Assembly (NCBI GenBank): GCA_000721275.1 | Contig: JOFO01000033.1 | Coordinates: 4,500 to 68,499 of the forward strand | Reading direction: 5' to 3' | Length of the DNA stretch: 64,000 nucleotides | Origin: Microtetraspora glauca | GTDB lineage: Bacteria; Actinomycetota; Actinomycetes; Streptomycetales; Streptomycetaceae | Part shown: positions 36,436 through 44,097 of the stretch, piece by piece | How positions within the stretch are numbered: the first letter of the stretch is position 1 | Layout: every line of letters begins with the position of its first letter | Notes under the pieces: generated by a model | The model's database searches: none | Seen by the model: only the letters and a program-made list of their open reading frames with translations | What the model was told of the DNA's origin: nothing | Position numbers and translations under genes: made by a program

Positions 36436-37155
36436 ATGACTTCGAAGCGCCTCCTCGCGTCCCTCGCCGTGACGGCCACCGCCCTCGGCACGCTGACCCT
36501 GACCGCCTGCGGCGCCCAGGACTCCGGCGGCGGGCAGCAGGCCGCCAAGCCCGCCGCCACGCCCGCCGGCGCGAGCGCGAGCCCCCGGATGCTGTCCGGC
36601 AAGGACCTGGAGAAGCACCCCGACCCGACCGTGCGGGCCCAGGCGATCGCCCTCCGCATCACGAACACCTGCGCCCCCGGCACGGCGATCGAGCTGCCCC
36701 CGCTGCCCGCCGTCAGCAACGTCGCCGAGCTCGACCCCGGCGCCGGGCCGGAACCGTCCGGCCCCCCGGTCCCCGTCGACCCGCCCTCGGACATGCCGCC
36801 GCCGCCCGGCCCCGAGGCCACCGCCTCCTACGACGAGCTGCCGCTGAACGACGTCGACCGGTGCGCCGCGAAGGCCCACGCCGACCGCGTCCGCTCGGCG
36901 TTCGACGGCCCCGCCCCCACCGACGAGACCGCCCTCCGGAAGGCCCTCGCCGGCGCCGACTACCTCCCGGAGAACGTCCACCGCATGCCCGGCGACGGCC
37001 CCGTCCGCCTCCGGATCGACCTCCGCGACCTCTCCCCGAACGACAACCTCGTCCTGGAGGTCACCCCCACGCCCACCGGCATCCGCGTCACCCCCTTCGG
37101 CGCCCCGATCGCCGGCGCCCCGGACGTCACCGAGATCGTCCGCAAGGGCGCCTGA
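36436..37155 (+). CDS. Putative lipoprotein, unknown function
   Basis: A 239-residue secreted lipoprotein with lipobox LTLTAC (Cys at ~residue 26) after a basic N-terminus (MTSKRLLASL). A Pro/Ala-rich stretch follows, and the C-terminal ~100 residues form a compact domain (YDELPLNDVDRCAAKAHADRVRSAF ... VRLRIDLRDLSPNDNLVLEVTPTPTGIRVTPFGAPI) that I do not recognise. Two cysteines (NTCAPG and DRCAAK) may form a disulphide. It stands between the hut operon and the polysaccharide locus and appears independent of both. Confidence 0.7.
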   Translation: MTSKRLLASLAVTATALGTLTLTACGAQDSGGGQQAAKPAATPAGASASPRMLSGKDLEKHPDPTVRAQAIALRITNTCAPGTAIELPPLPAVSNVAELDPGAGPEPSGPPVPVDPPSDMPPPPGPEATASYDELPLNDVDRCAAKAHADRVRSAFDGPAPTDETALRKALAGADYLPENVHRMPGDGPVRLRIDLRDLSPNDNLVLEVTPTPTGIRVTPFGAPIAGAPDVTEIVRKGA

Positions 37156-37315
37156 GCCCGGCGGCCCGTCCCGCCGAACGCCCCCGTCCCACACGTTCCT
37201 CGCGCACCGAAGCCCCCTCCGTGATCGAAAGGGCGAGTATGCCTGCCGGGGAGGGGTTCGGGCCGGTACCGTCCTGTCTGGTGGTACTCAGGGGGATGAC
37301 CGGGGGGTCGGCTAG

Positions 37316-38407
37316 GTGAGTGCGTGGCGGGTGCGGAGCGTGCGGCCGGGGGAGCTGGGCGCGCGCGAGATCGAGGCGTGGCGGGAGCTGAGGGCCAAGT
37401 CCGGCGCCCCGGCGAACCCGTTCATGGAACCGGAGTTCACGCTCGCCGTCGGCGCCGTGCGGCCCCGAGCGCGGGTCGCCGTGTGGTGTGAGGACGGCGA
37501 ACCCGTCGGCTTCTTCCCGTACGAGAAGGGGCCGCTGGGGCGCGGCACGGCCATCGGCTTCGGCGTCTCGGACAGCCAGGGCGGCGTCTTCCGGCCCGGA
37601 CTGCGGCCGGACGCCCGGGCGGTGCTCCGCGCCTGCGGCCTCGCCGTCTGGGAGTACGACAACCTGGAGACCGGGCAGCCGGTCTTCGAGGGCGCCGCCG
37701 ACGAGTCGTTCGCCTCGCCCGTCATCGACGTCGGCGAGGGGTACGCGGCGTACGAGGCGCTGCTGCGCGTCCAGTCGCCGAAGTTCCTGAAGACCACCCT
37801 CGCCAAGGAGCGGAAGCTGGGCCGGGAGGCCGAGGGCGGGCTCCGGTTCGTCTTCGACGAGCGCGACCCGGCCGCCCTGCGCACCCTGATGGCCTGGAAG
37901 TCCGCGCAGTACCGCCGCACCGGCCGCGGCGACCGCTTCGCGCGGGAGTGGATCAGCGCCCTGGTCCGCCGCCTGCACGCGCAGCGCGCGCCCGGCTGCT
38001 CCGGCGTCCTGTCGGTGCTGTACGCCGGCGACCGGCCGGTCGCCGCCCACTTCGGCCTCCGGTCGGCGACCGTCCTGTCCTGCTGGTTCCCGGCCTACGA
38101 CCCCGCGTACGCCAAGTACTCCCCGGGGCTCGTCCTCCACCTCCGGATGGCGGAGGGCGCGGCGGCGGCCGGCATCGGCCTGCTCGACCTCGGGCGCGGC
38201 GCCGCCGCGTACAAGGACTCCCTGAAGACCGGGGACCTCACCGTGTACGAGGGGGCGGTCACCCGGCCCGATCCGCGCACCGTCCTGCACTGGCTGCGCC
38301 GCGAGCCGGTCCGCGCGGCCCACGCCCACGTCCGCGAGCGCCCGGAGCTGGCCGCCCGCGTCCGCGGGGCGCTGAACACCGTCGCCCGCCTGCGCGGCGA
38401 CCGCTAG
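37316..38407 (+). CDS. GNAT/FemAB-like acyltransferase (CelD/BcsL type)
   Basis: A 363-residue cytoplasmic protein with a tandem GNAT-like fold of the BioF2/CelD-BcsL acetyltransferase group: first half VAVWCEDGEPVGFFPYEKGPLGRGTAIGFGVSD; second half FLKTTLAKERKLGREAEGGLRFVFDERDPAALRTLMAWKSAQYRRTGRGD and SVLYAGDRPVAAHFGLRSATVLSCWFPAYDPAYAKYSPGLVLHLRM. These enzymes acylate sugars or polymers in exopolysaccharide systems. GTG 37316 is the first start of the polysaccharide operon; no strong ribosome-binding site is visible. Confidence 0.82.
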   Translation: MSAWRVRSVRPGELGAREIEAWRELRAKSGAPANPFMEPEFTLAVGAVRPRARVAVWCEDGEPVGFFPYEKGPLGRGTAIGFGVSDSQGGVFRPGLRPDARAVLRACGLAVWEYDNLETGQPVFEGAADESFASPVIDVGEGYAAYEALLRVQSPKFLKTTLAKERKLGREAEGGLRFVFDERDPAALRTLMAWKSAQYRRTGRGDRFAREWISALVRRLHAQRAPGCSGVLSVLYAGDRPVAAHFGLRSATVLSCWFPAYDPAYAKYSPGLVLHLRMAEGAAAAGIGLLDLGRGAAAYKDSLKTGDLTVYEGAVTRPDPRTVLHWLRREPVRAAHAHVRERPELAARVRGALNTVARLRGDR

Positions 38408-38430
38408 CCGCGCGCACCCGGGGGACTCCG

Positions 38431-39726
38431 ATGAACCAGACGAACCAGCGGCCGGCGATCTCCGTCGCCGAACTGGACCTCGACGCGTCCGGCGCCGTCA
38501 CGGGCTTCCGCGCGGCGCCGGGCGCCCCGGCGCCGGTGCCCGGCGACGTGTACGCCCTCGTCCGCGTGGACGGCCGCCCCGCCGCCACCGTCCTCGGCCC
38601 CTACGAGCCGGGCGAGGACCCGGCGGAGGTCCTGGCCGCGCTCGCGGCGCGGCGCCTGAAGGAGACCGCCGGCCCGCGGACCGACGCCGAGCGGCGCGCC
38701 GCGGCGGCGGACCCGGAACCGGCGCCCCCGCCCGAGCGCGCGCCCGCCTCCGTCGTCGTCGCCACCCGCGAGCGCCCCGCCTCGCTCGCCCGCGCGCTCG
38801 ACTCGCTGCTCGCCCAGGACCACCCGGACCACGAGCTGATCGTCGTCGACAACGCGCCCCGCACCTCCGCCACCCGCGACCTGGTCGCCGAGCGGTACGC
38901 GGACCGGGTGCGGTACGTGCGCGAGGACCGGCCCGGGCTCGCCGCCGCGCACAACGCCGGGGTCGCCGCCGCCCGCGGCGAGGTCCTGGCCTTCACCGAC
39001 GACGACGTGATCGCCGACCCGCGCTGGCTGAGCGCGCTCGCCGCGCCGTTCGCCGCCGACCCCGGCCTCGGCTGCGTCACCGGCCTGATCCTGCCCGCCC
39101 GGCTGACCACCCCCGCCCAGATCCTCCTGGAGTCCCACGGCGGCTTCGCGAAGGGCTTCGCGCCCCGCCTGTACGACCCGGCCCGGCCGCCCGCCGACGA
39201 GCCGCTGTTCCCGTTCACGGCCGGCAGCTTCGGCTCCGGCGCCAACATGGCCTTCCGGGCCTCCGCGCTCCGCCGCGCCGGCGGCTTCGACCCCGCCACC
39301 GGCACCGGGACCCCCGCGAAGGGCGGCGACGACCTGTACGCCTTCGTCGCCGTCCTCGCCGCCGGGCACCGGCTCCGCTACACGCCCGACGCCCTCGTCT
39401 GGCACCACCACCGCGAGACCTGGCAGGACCTGCGGAACCAGGCGTACGGCTACGGCGCCGGCCTCACCGCGTACCTCACCGCCACCCTGGTCCGCCGCCC
39501 CGCCCTGCTGCCCGCGCTCCTCGCCCGGCTGCCGCGCGGCCTCGCGCACGCCCGGACCATGACCGCCGAGCGCGGCGCGGGCGACGAGCCGGGCCGCGCC
39601 CCCGGCGAGCACGGCACCGCGCAGCACCCGTGGCCCGCGTCCCTGTCCCGGCTGGAGCGGCGCGGCATGCTGTACGGCCCCGTCGGCTACCTCCGGGCCC
39701 GGCTCTCCCGGGGAGGCGCCCGATGA
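38431..39726 (+). CDS. Family 2 glycosyltransferase
   Basis: A 431-residue protein with an unusual ~100-residue N-terminal extension (small beta-rich domain, ISVAELDLDASGAVTGFRAAPG ... YALVRVDGRPAATVLGPYE) before a GT-A domain: SVVVATRERPASLARALDSLLAQDHPDHELIVVDNAP, the DxD-type FTDDDVIADPRWL, GSGANMAFR and DLYAFVAV, WHHHRETW. GT2 enzymes transfer sugar from a nucleotide donor during polysaccharide assembly. There is no transmembrane segment, so it acts at the inner face of the membrane. Its stop overlaps the deacetylase start (ATGA). Confidence 0.9.
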   Translation: MNQTNQRPAISVAELDLDASGAVTGFRAAPGAPAPVPGDVYALVRVDGRPAATVLGPYEPGEDPAEVLAALAARRLKETAGPRTDAERRAAAADPEPAPPPERAPASVVVATRERPASLARALDSLLAQDHPDHELIVVDNAPRTSATRDLVAERYADRVRYVREDRPGLAAAHNAGVAAARGEVLAFTDDDVIADPRWLSALAAPFAADPGLGCVTGLILPARLTTPAQILLESHGGFAKGFAPRLYDPARPPADEPLFPFTAGSFGSGANMAFRASALRRAGGFDPATGTGTPAKGGDDLYAFVAVLAAGHRLRYTPDALVWHHHRETWQDLRNQAYGYGAGLTAYLTATLVRRPALLPALLARLPRGLAHARTMTAERGAGDEPGRAPGEHGTAQHPWPASLSRLERRGMLYGPVGYLRARLSRGGAR

Positions 39727-40532
39727 GCGGCGCGCCCGTGCACACCCGCATCCCCGTCCTCCTCTACCACCCGGTGATGGACGACCCGCCCGCCTGGATC
39801 GCCGAATTCACCGTCACCCCGCGGCAGTTCGCCTCCCACCTCGACGCCGTCACCGGCAGCGGCCGCACCCCGCTGACGGTCGGCGCGCTCGTCGGGCACC
39901 TCGCCGCCGGCACGCCGCTGCCGCCGCGGCCCGTCGTCCTCACCTTCGACGACGGCTTCGCCGACCTCGCCGGCCCCACCGCCGAGGCGCTGGCCCGCCG
40001 GTCGCTGCCCGCCACCGCGTACCTGACCACCGGCGCCCTCGCCCCCGGCCGGCCGTGTCTGCTGCCGCCCGCGCCGATGATGACGCTGGCGCAGGCGCCG
40101 CGCCTGGAGGAGTACGGGATGGAGGTCGGCGGCCACACCGTCAGCCACCCCCAGCTCGACACCCTCCGCCCGGCCGCGCTCCGCAGCGAACTGCGCGACT
40201 CCAAGGCCGAACTGGAGGACGTCCTCGGCCACGAGGTCCGCCACCTCGCCTACCCGCACGGCTACAACAGCCCCGCCGTCCGCCGGGCCGCGAAGGCCGC
40301 CGGGTACGCCTCCGCCGTCGCCGTCCGGCACGCGCTCAGCTCCGAGACCGACGAGCTGTTCCGGATCGCCCGGCTCATCGTCCGCCGCGACCACACCGCC
40401 GCCGACGTCGAGGCGTGGATGGAGGGCACCGGCGCCCGCTCTGCCCCCTACCCGGACTCCCTGCCGACCGTCGGCTGGCGGCTCTACCGCAGGGCGAGAG
40501 CCCTGGTGAGGGGACCGGAGTTCGCCGGCTGA
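39723..40532 (+). CDS. Polysaccharide deacetylase family protein
   Basis: A 269-residue NodB-homology (CE4) protein. Conserved motifs are TFDDGFAD (motif 1, Asp base and metal ligand), HTVSHPQLD (motif 2, His-x3-His) and LAYPHGYNS (motif 3, R/Y-x-P). CE4 enzymes remove N-acetyl groups from GlcNAc polymers or O-acetyl groups. No signal peptide is evident, so it may act on lipid-linked intermediates inside the cell. Coupled to the GT2 gene by ATGA overlap. Confidence 0.9.
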   Translation: MSGAPVHTRIPVLLYHPVMDDPPAWIAEFTVTPRQFASHLDAVTGSGRTPLTVGALVGHLAAGTPLPPRPVVLTFDDGFADLAGPTAEALARRSLPATAYLTTGALAPGRPCLLPPAPMMTLAQAPRLEEYGMEVGGHTVSHPQLDTLRPAALRSELRDSKAELEDVLGHEVRHLAYPHGYNSPAVRRAAKAAGYASAVAVRHALSSETDELFRIARLIVRRDHTAADVEAWMEGTGARSAPYPDSLPTVGWRLYRRARALVRGPEFAG

Positions 40533-40586
40533 CCAGCCTGGACCCGAACCCGGCAAGATCGACAAAGCCCGTACACGAGACGGGAG

Positions 40587-40616
40587 TTGTGTACCCGGAC
40601 AGAACCGCAGTACGTT
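40587..40616 (+). promoter_or_regulatory. Internal promoter before the large membrane protein
   Basis: TTGTGT (40587-40592), 18 nt, TACGTT (40611-40616): the same hexamers (one base changed) and spacing as the rpf promoter at 4690-4719. Confidence 0.45.
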
Positions 40617-40655
40617 CCCTTGCTTCGTCGGAGGGGACAGTGGGGAGAACGCGTC

Positions 40656-42614
40656 GTGCGACAGCACCACCAGGAGCCGGCACCGGTGAGCGAAGGGGGC
40701 GTGCCGGCCCAGCCCGGCGCCCCCGGCCGGGAGGGCTTCCCCGGGCCGGACGGGCCGGAAGGGCCGGACGGGACGGACGGGGCGCACGAGCCGCGCCCCC
40801 GCGCCGCCGCCTCCGCCGTCGCCTGGCTCACCCCGGCCCTCCTGGTCGCCGGCCTCGGCCTGTGGGCCGTGTCGCTGCCGCTGGTCGACTTCCGCACCAT
40901 GGACGACTACGGGCTCCTCGACCGGCTGCCCGTCGCCTTCTACGCCTCCCTCGTCGTCCTCACCGCCGGCTTCCTGGTGGCGCTGCGCCGCGCCGGCACC
41001 GCCCCGGTCTGGCCGCTCGTCTACTGCGCCGGTCTGCTCGTCGCCCTCAAGGCCGCGCCCGCCGTCCTCTACGACTCGGTGCGCTACCCGTGGGCGTCCA
41101 AGCACGACGCGGTCGTCAACACCCTCCTCGGCGCGGGCGAACTCCGCCCGGACGCCGCCCTGTCCGGGAACATGTCGGCCTACGACCAGTGGCCCGGCTT
41201 CTTCACCCTCAACGCCGCCCTCGTCCGCGCCTTCGGCGTCGAGTCCACCGCCGTCTACCTCAACTGGGCGCCGATCGTCCTCGGCCTGATCCTGCTGCCG
41301 GTCCTCGTGCTGCTCTACCGCACCTTCACCGAGGACTGGCGGCTCGTCTGGACCGCCGTCTGGATCTTCCAGCTCGCCAACTGGGTCGGCCAGGACTACC
41401 TCGCCCCGCAGGGCCTCGCCTACGTCCTCCACCTGACCGTGCTCGCCGTCGTCCTGCGCCACTTCGTCCGGCCCGGCAGCGCCGGACCGCTGCGCGACCG
41501 GACGGCGCTCGACCCGGCGGCGGCCACCGTGCCGCCGTCCACCACCACCCGGCAGCGGGCCGTCGGCGTGCTGATCCTGTCCCCGCTGATCCTGGCGGTC
41601 AACGCGGTCCACCAGCTCACCCCGGTGATGCTCTGCGTGGTCCTGGCCGCGCTCTGCCTCACCCGCCGCTACCGCAACCTCGGGCTGCTCGCCGTCGCCG
41701 GCCTCATCATGCTCGCCTGGGACCTCACCATGGGCCGCCCGCTCTTCCTGGAGACCCTCGGCACCCTCAAGGACTCCCTCGGCCGGCTCACCCAGAACTC
41801 CCGCGCCGGATACGCCGGACAGCTCACCGGACCCGGCCCCGAGCTGGCCGGCAAGGCCGGCATCGCCATGGCCCTCGCCGTCGTCGTCTGCGCCGGCGTC
41901 GCCGTCCTCCTGCGCCGCCGGCTCACCCGTGGCGCGCTGCCGCTGCTGCTCGCCTCGGCCGCCCCCGTACCGCTCTTCGCCGTCAACGACTACGGCGGCG
42001 AGATGCTGTTCCGGGTCTACCTCTTCGGGCTGCCCGGCGCCGCGTTCTTCGCCGCCGCCGCGCTGGTGCCCGCCGCCGCCGGCGCCCGCCGCAGCCGCGG
42101 CGCCCTCGTCCGCCGCCGGGCCGCCGCCGTCGCCCTCCCGGCCGTCCTGCTCGCCCTCACCGCCGGCTTCCTGCCCGCCTACTACGGCAAGGACGCCATG
42201 TACTACACCCCGCCCGCCGAGTCCGCGCTCGTCACCCGCGCCATCGACCGGCTGCCCGAGGGCGGGCTGCTGCTCGCCACCTCCGGCTCCTTCCCGCAGG
42301 CCCTCCACCGCTACGACGAGGTCGAGCACTGGTTCTTCGCCGAGCAGGAACTCCCGGAGAACGAGCGGATGCTGGCCGACCCGGCCCGCTACCTCGCCGA
42401 CCGCATCCCGCCCGGCACCCCCGCCGCCCACGTCGTCCTCACCCGCACCCAGGACGTCTACACCGCCGGCGAGGGCCTGCTGCCGCCCGGCGGCTTCACC
42501 GAGCTCCGCGACCGGCTCAAGGAGTCCCCGCTGTTCAGGATCGTCGAGGAGCACCCGTACGGGATCGTCCTCGCCTACACCCCGTCGGCCACCACCACAG
42601 GCGGTGCCTCGTGA
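40656..42614 (+). CDS. Polytopic membrane protein, putative glycosyltransferase/polymerase
   Basis: A 652-residue integral membrane protein with a disordered, proline-rich cytoplasmic N-terminus (~residues 1-50), then about a dozen hydrophobic helices (first VAWLTPALLVAGLGLWAVSL; later LNWAPIVLGLILLPVLVLLY, VGVLILSPLILAVNAV) and a ~120-residue soluble C-terminal domain (LPEGGLLLATSGSFPQALHRYDEVEHW ...). The layout resembles GT-C enzymes or O-antigen-polymerase-like proteins of actinomycete polysaccharide clusters, but no diagnostic motif is certain. GTG 40656 follows GGGGAG at the right distance. The stop overlaps the next start. Confidence 0.75.
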   Translation: MRQHHQEPAPVSEGGVPAQPGAPGREGFPGPDGPEGPDGTDGAHEPRPRAAASAVAWLTPALLVAGLGLWAVSLPLVDFRTMDDYGLLDRLPVAFYASLVVLTAGFLVALRRAGTAPVWPLVYCAGLLVALKAAPAVLYDSVRYPWASKHDAVVNTLLGAGELRPDAALSGNMSAYDQWPGFFTLNAALVRAFGVESTAVYLNWAPIVLGLILLPVLVLLYRTFTEDWRLVWTAVWIFQLANWVGQDYLAPQGLAYVLHLTVLAVVLRHFVRPGSAGPLRDRTALDPAAATVPPSTTTRQRAVGVLILSPLILAVNAVHQLTPVMLCVVLAALCLTRRYRNLGLLAVAGLIMLAWDLTMGRPLFLETLGTLKDSLGRLTQNSRAGYAGQLTGPGPELAGKAGIAMALAVVVCAGVAVLLRRRLTRGALPLLLASAAPVPLFAVNDYGGEMLFRVYLFGLPGAAFFAAAALVPAAAGARRSRGALVRRRAAAVALPAVLLALTAGFLPAYYGKDAMYYTPPAESALVTRAIDRLPEGGLLLATSGSFPQALHRYDEVEHWFFAEQELPENERMLADPARYLADRIPPGTPAAHVVLTRTQDVYTAGEGLLPPGGFTELRDRLKESPLFRIVEEHPYGIVLAYTPSATTTGGAS

Positions 42615-43033
42615 ACACGCCCGCGAACCGCGCCCGGGCCGCCGTCGCCGCCTCCGGCTGGCTCGCCCTCGCCGCGACCCTGCTGCCCGGCGGCTCCCCG
42701 CTCCGCTGGGTGCCCGTGCTGCTCTTCGTCTGCCTCGGCCCCGGCCTCGCCCTGCTCCACCCGCAGCCGCGCGGACTGCGGCCGGGCGCCCGGCTGGAGT
42801 CCTTCGCGCTCGCCGCGCCGCTCAGCCTCTCCCTCGCCGCGCTCACCGCCACCGTGCTCTTCCTGATCGGAGGTTTCTCCGTGCCCGCCTTCCTCGTCCC
42901 GCTCGCCGTGCTCACCACGGTCGCCGCCCTCCTCCCCGGCCTGCCGCTGCCCGCCGCCACCAGAGGCGCCGTCGAACCCGACGGCGCGGCCTCCTTCCTG
43001 TCCCGTGAGCGAGGGCCCGGTGGGGGCCGGTGA
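42611..43033 (+). CDS. Small membrane protein of the polysaccharide cluster
   Basis: A 140-residue protein with three to four hydrophobic helices (VPVLLFVCLGPGLALL, FALAAPLSLSLAALTATVLFLIGG, AFLVPLAVLTTVAALLPGL) and a short polar C-terminus. The PGLAL ... LxLSLxL pattern is faintly like DUF1616 membrane proteins. It is coupled both upstream and downstream by GTGA overlaps, so it probably works in stoichiometry with its neighbours, perhaps as a subunit of the polymerase. No function is known. Confidence 0.65.
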   Translation: MNTPANRARAAVAASGWLALAATLLPGGSPLRWVPVLLFVCLGPGLALLHPQPRGLRPGARLESFALAAPLSLSLAALTATVLFLIGGFSVPAFLVPLAVLTTVAALLPGLPLPAATRGAVEPDGAASFLSRERGPGGGR

Positions 43034-44091
43034 CCGGCCGGCACGCCCGCGGTTCCGTCGCCGGACGGCTCGCCGTCGCCCTCGCCGCCGTCGGCGCCCT
43101 GACCGCCGGGATAGGGGTGTGGGCCACCGTCGCCGAGGGCGACGACCGCTGCGCCGCCGACTCCCGGCTCGTCTCGCCCTGCGGCGCCTGGTGGGGGGCG
43201 TACCTCCCCTACGACCGGGACGGCTCGCTCACCGCGCCGGTGTACGCCTTCGAGCGCAAGATCGGCCGCCGCCTCGACCTCGTGTACACGTACCACGACA
43301 TGTCGGGCAACGCCCTCGACGGGACGCTCCTCACCGACGACGAACGCGAACTCGGCCGCGACCGGCTGCTGATGCTCGCCTGGGAGTCCACCGTCTGGAA
43401 GGAACCCCACCACGCCGGCTGGACCGAGACCCAGCTCGGCTGGAACAACATCGCCTCCGGCCGGTACGACGCCGACGTCATCGACCCGCAGATCCGCCGG
43501 ATCAAGGACTACGGCAAGCGGGTCTTCCTCTCCTTCGACCAGGAGGTCGACGCCCGGATCAAGGAGGGCGCCGGCACCCCCGAGGAGTACGTCGCCGCCT
43601 ACCGGCACCTCCACGACCGCTTCCGGAAGCTCGGCGCCGACAACGTCGTCTGGGTGTGGACCGTCTCCGGCTACCTCGGGATGGCCGACGAGATGAAGGC
43701 CCTCTACCCCGGCGACCGGTACGTCGACTGGATCGGCATGGACCAGTACAACTACTACCGCTGCCACGGCACCGACACCTGGCGCGACTTCGAGGCCAGC
43801 CAGCGCCCCACCTACGACTGGCTCCGCGAGAACGTCTCCGACGAGAAGCCGGTCATGCTCGCCGAGTTCGCCACTGCCCCCGACCCGGACCGCCCCGAGC
43901 GGCAGCGCGACTGGTACGCGCGCATCCCCGAGGTCGCGCCGACGCTCCCGGAGGCGAAGGCGTACGTCCACTGGAACCGGCCCGTGCCCGGACCCGGCTG
44001 CGACCTCACCGTCAACTCCGGGCCCGGCCTCCAGGGTTACCGGGAGGCCGGCCAGGACCCGTACTTCCGGCAGCCGCTGCCGAGACGGTGA
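43030..44091 (+). CDS. Glycoside hydrolase family 26-like protein, secreted or anchored
   Basis: A 353-residue protein with an N-terminal hydrophobic segment (GRLAVALAAVGALTAGIGVWATV) and an extracellular (beta/alpha)8 domain. GH26 features are GAWWGAYLP at the start, YTYHDMSGNALDG, WNNIASGRYDADVIDPQIRRIKDYGKRVFLSFDQEVDA (acid/base Glu in D-Q-E), DNVVWVWTVSGY, DWIGMDQYNYY and KPVMLAEFAT (nucleophile Glu). GH26 enzymes cut beta-mannans, xylans or related glucans. Inside a polysaccharide operon it likely trims or releases the polymer. It ends 6 bp before the stop of the convergent flippase gene. Confidence 0.88.
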   Translation: MTGRHARGSVAGRLAVALAAVGALTAGIGVWATVAEGDDRCAADSRLVSPCGAWWGAYLPYDRDGSLTAPVYAFERKIGRRLDLVYTYHDMSGNALDGTLLTDDERELGRDRLLMLAWESTVWKEPHHAGWTETQLGWNNIASGRYDADVIDPQIRRIKDYGKRVFLSFDQEVDARIKEGAGTPEEYVAAYRHLHDRFRKLGADNVVWVWTVSGYLGMADEMKALYPGDRYVDWIGMDQYNYYRCHGTDTWRDFEASQRPTYDWLRENVSDEKPVMLAEFATAPDPDRPERQRDWYARIPEVAPTLPEAKAYVHWNRPVPGPGCDLTVNSGPGLQGYREAGQDPYFRQPLPRR

Positions 44092-44097
44092 CACCGG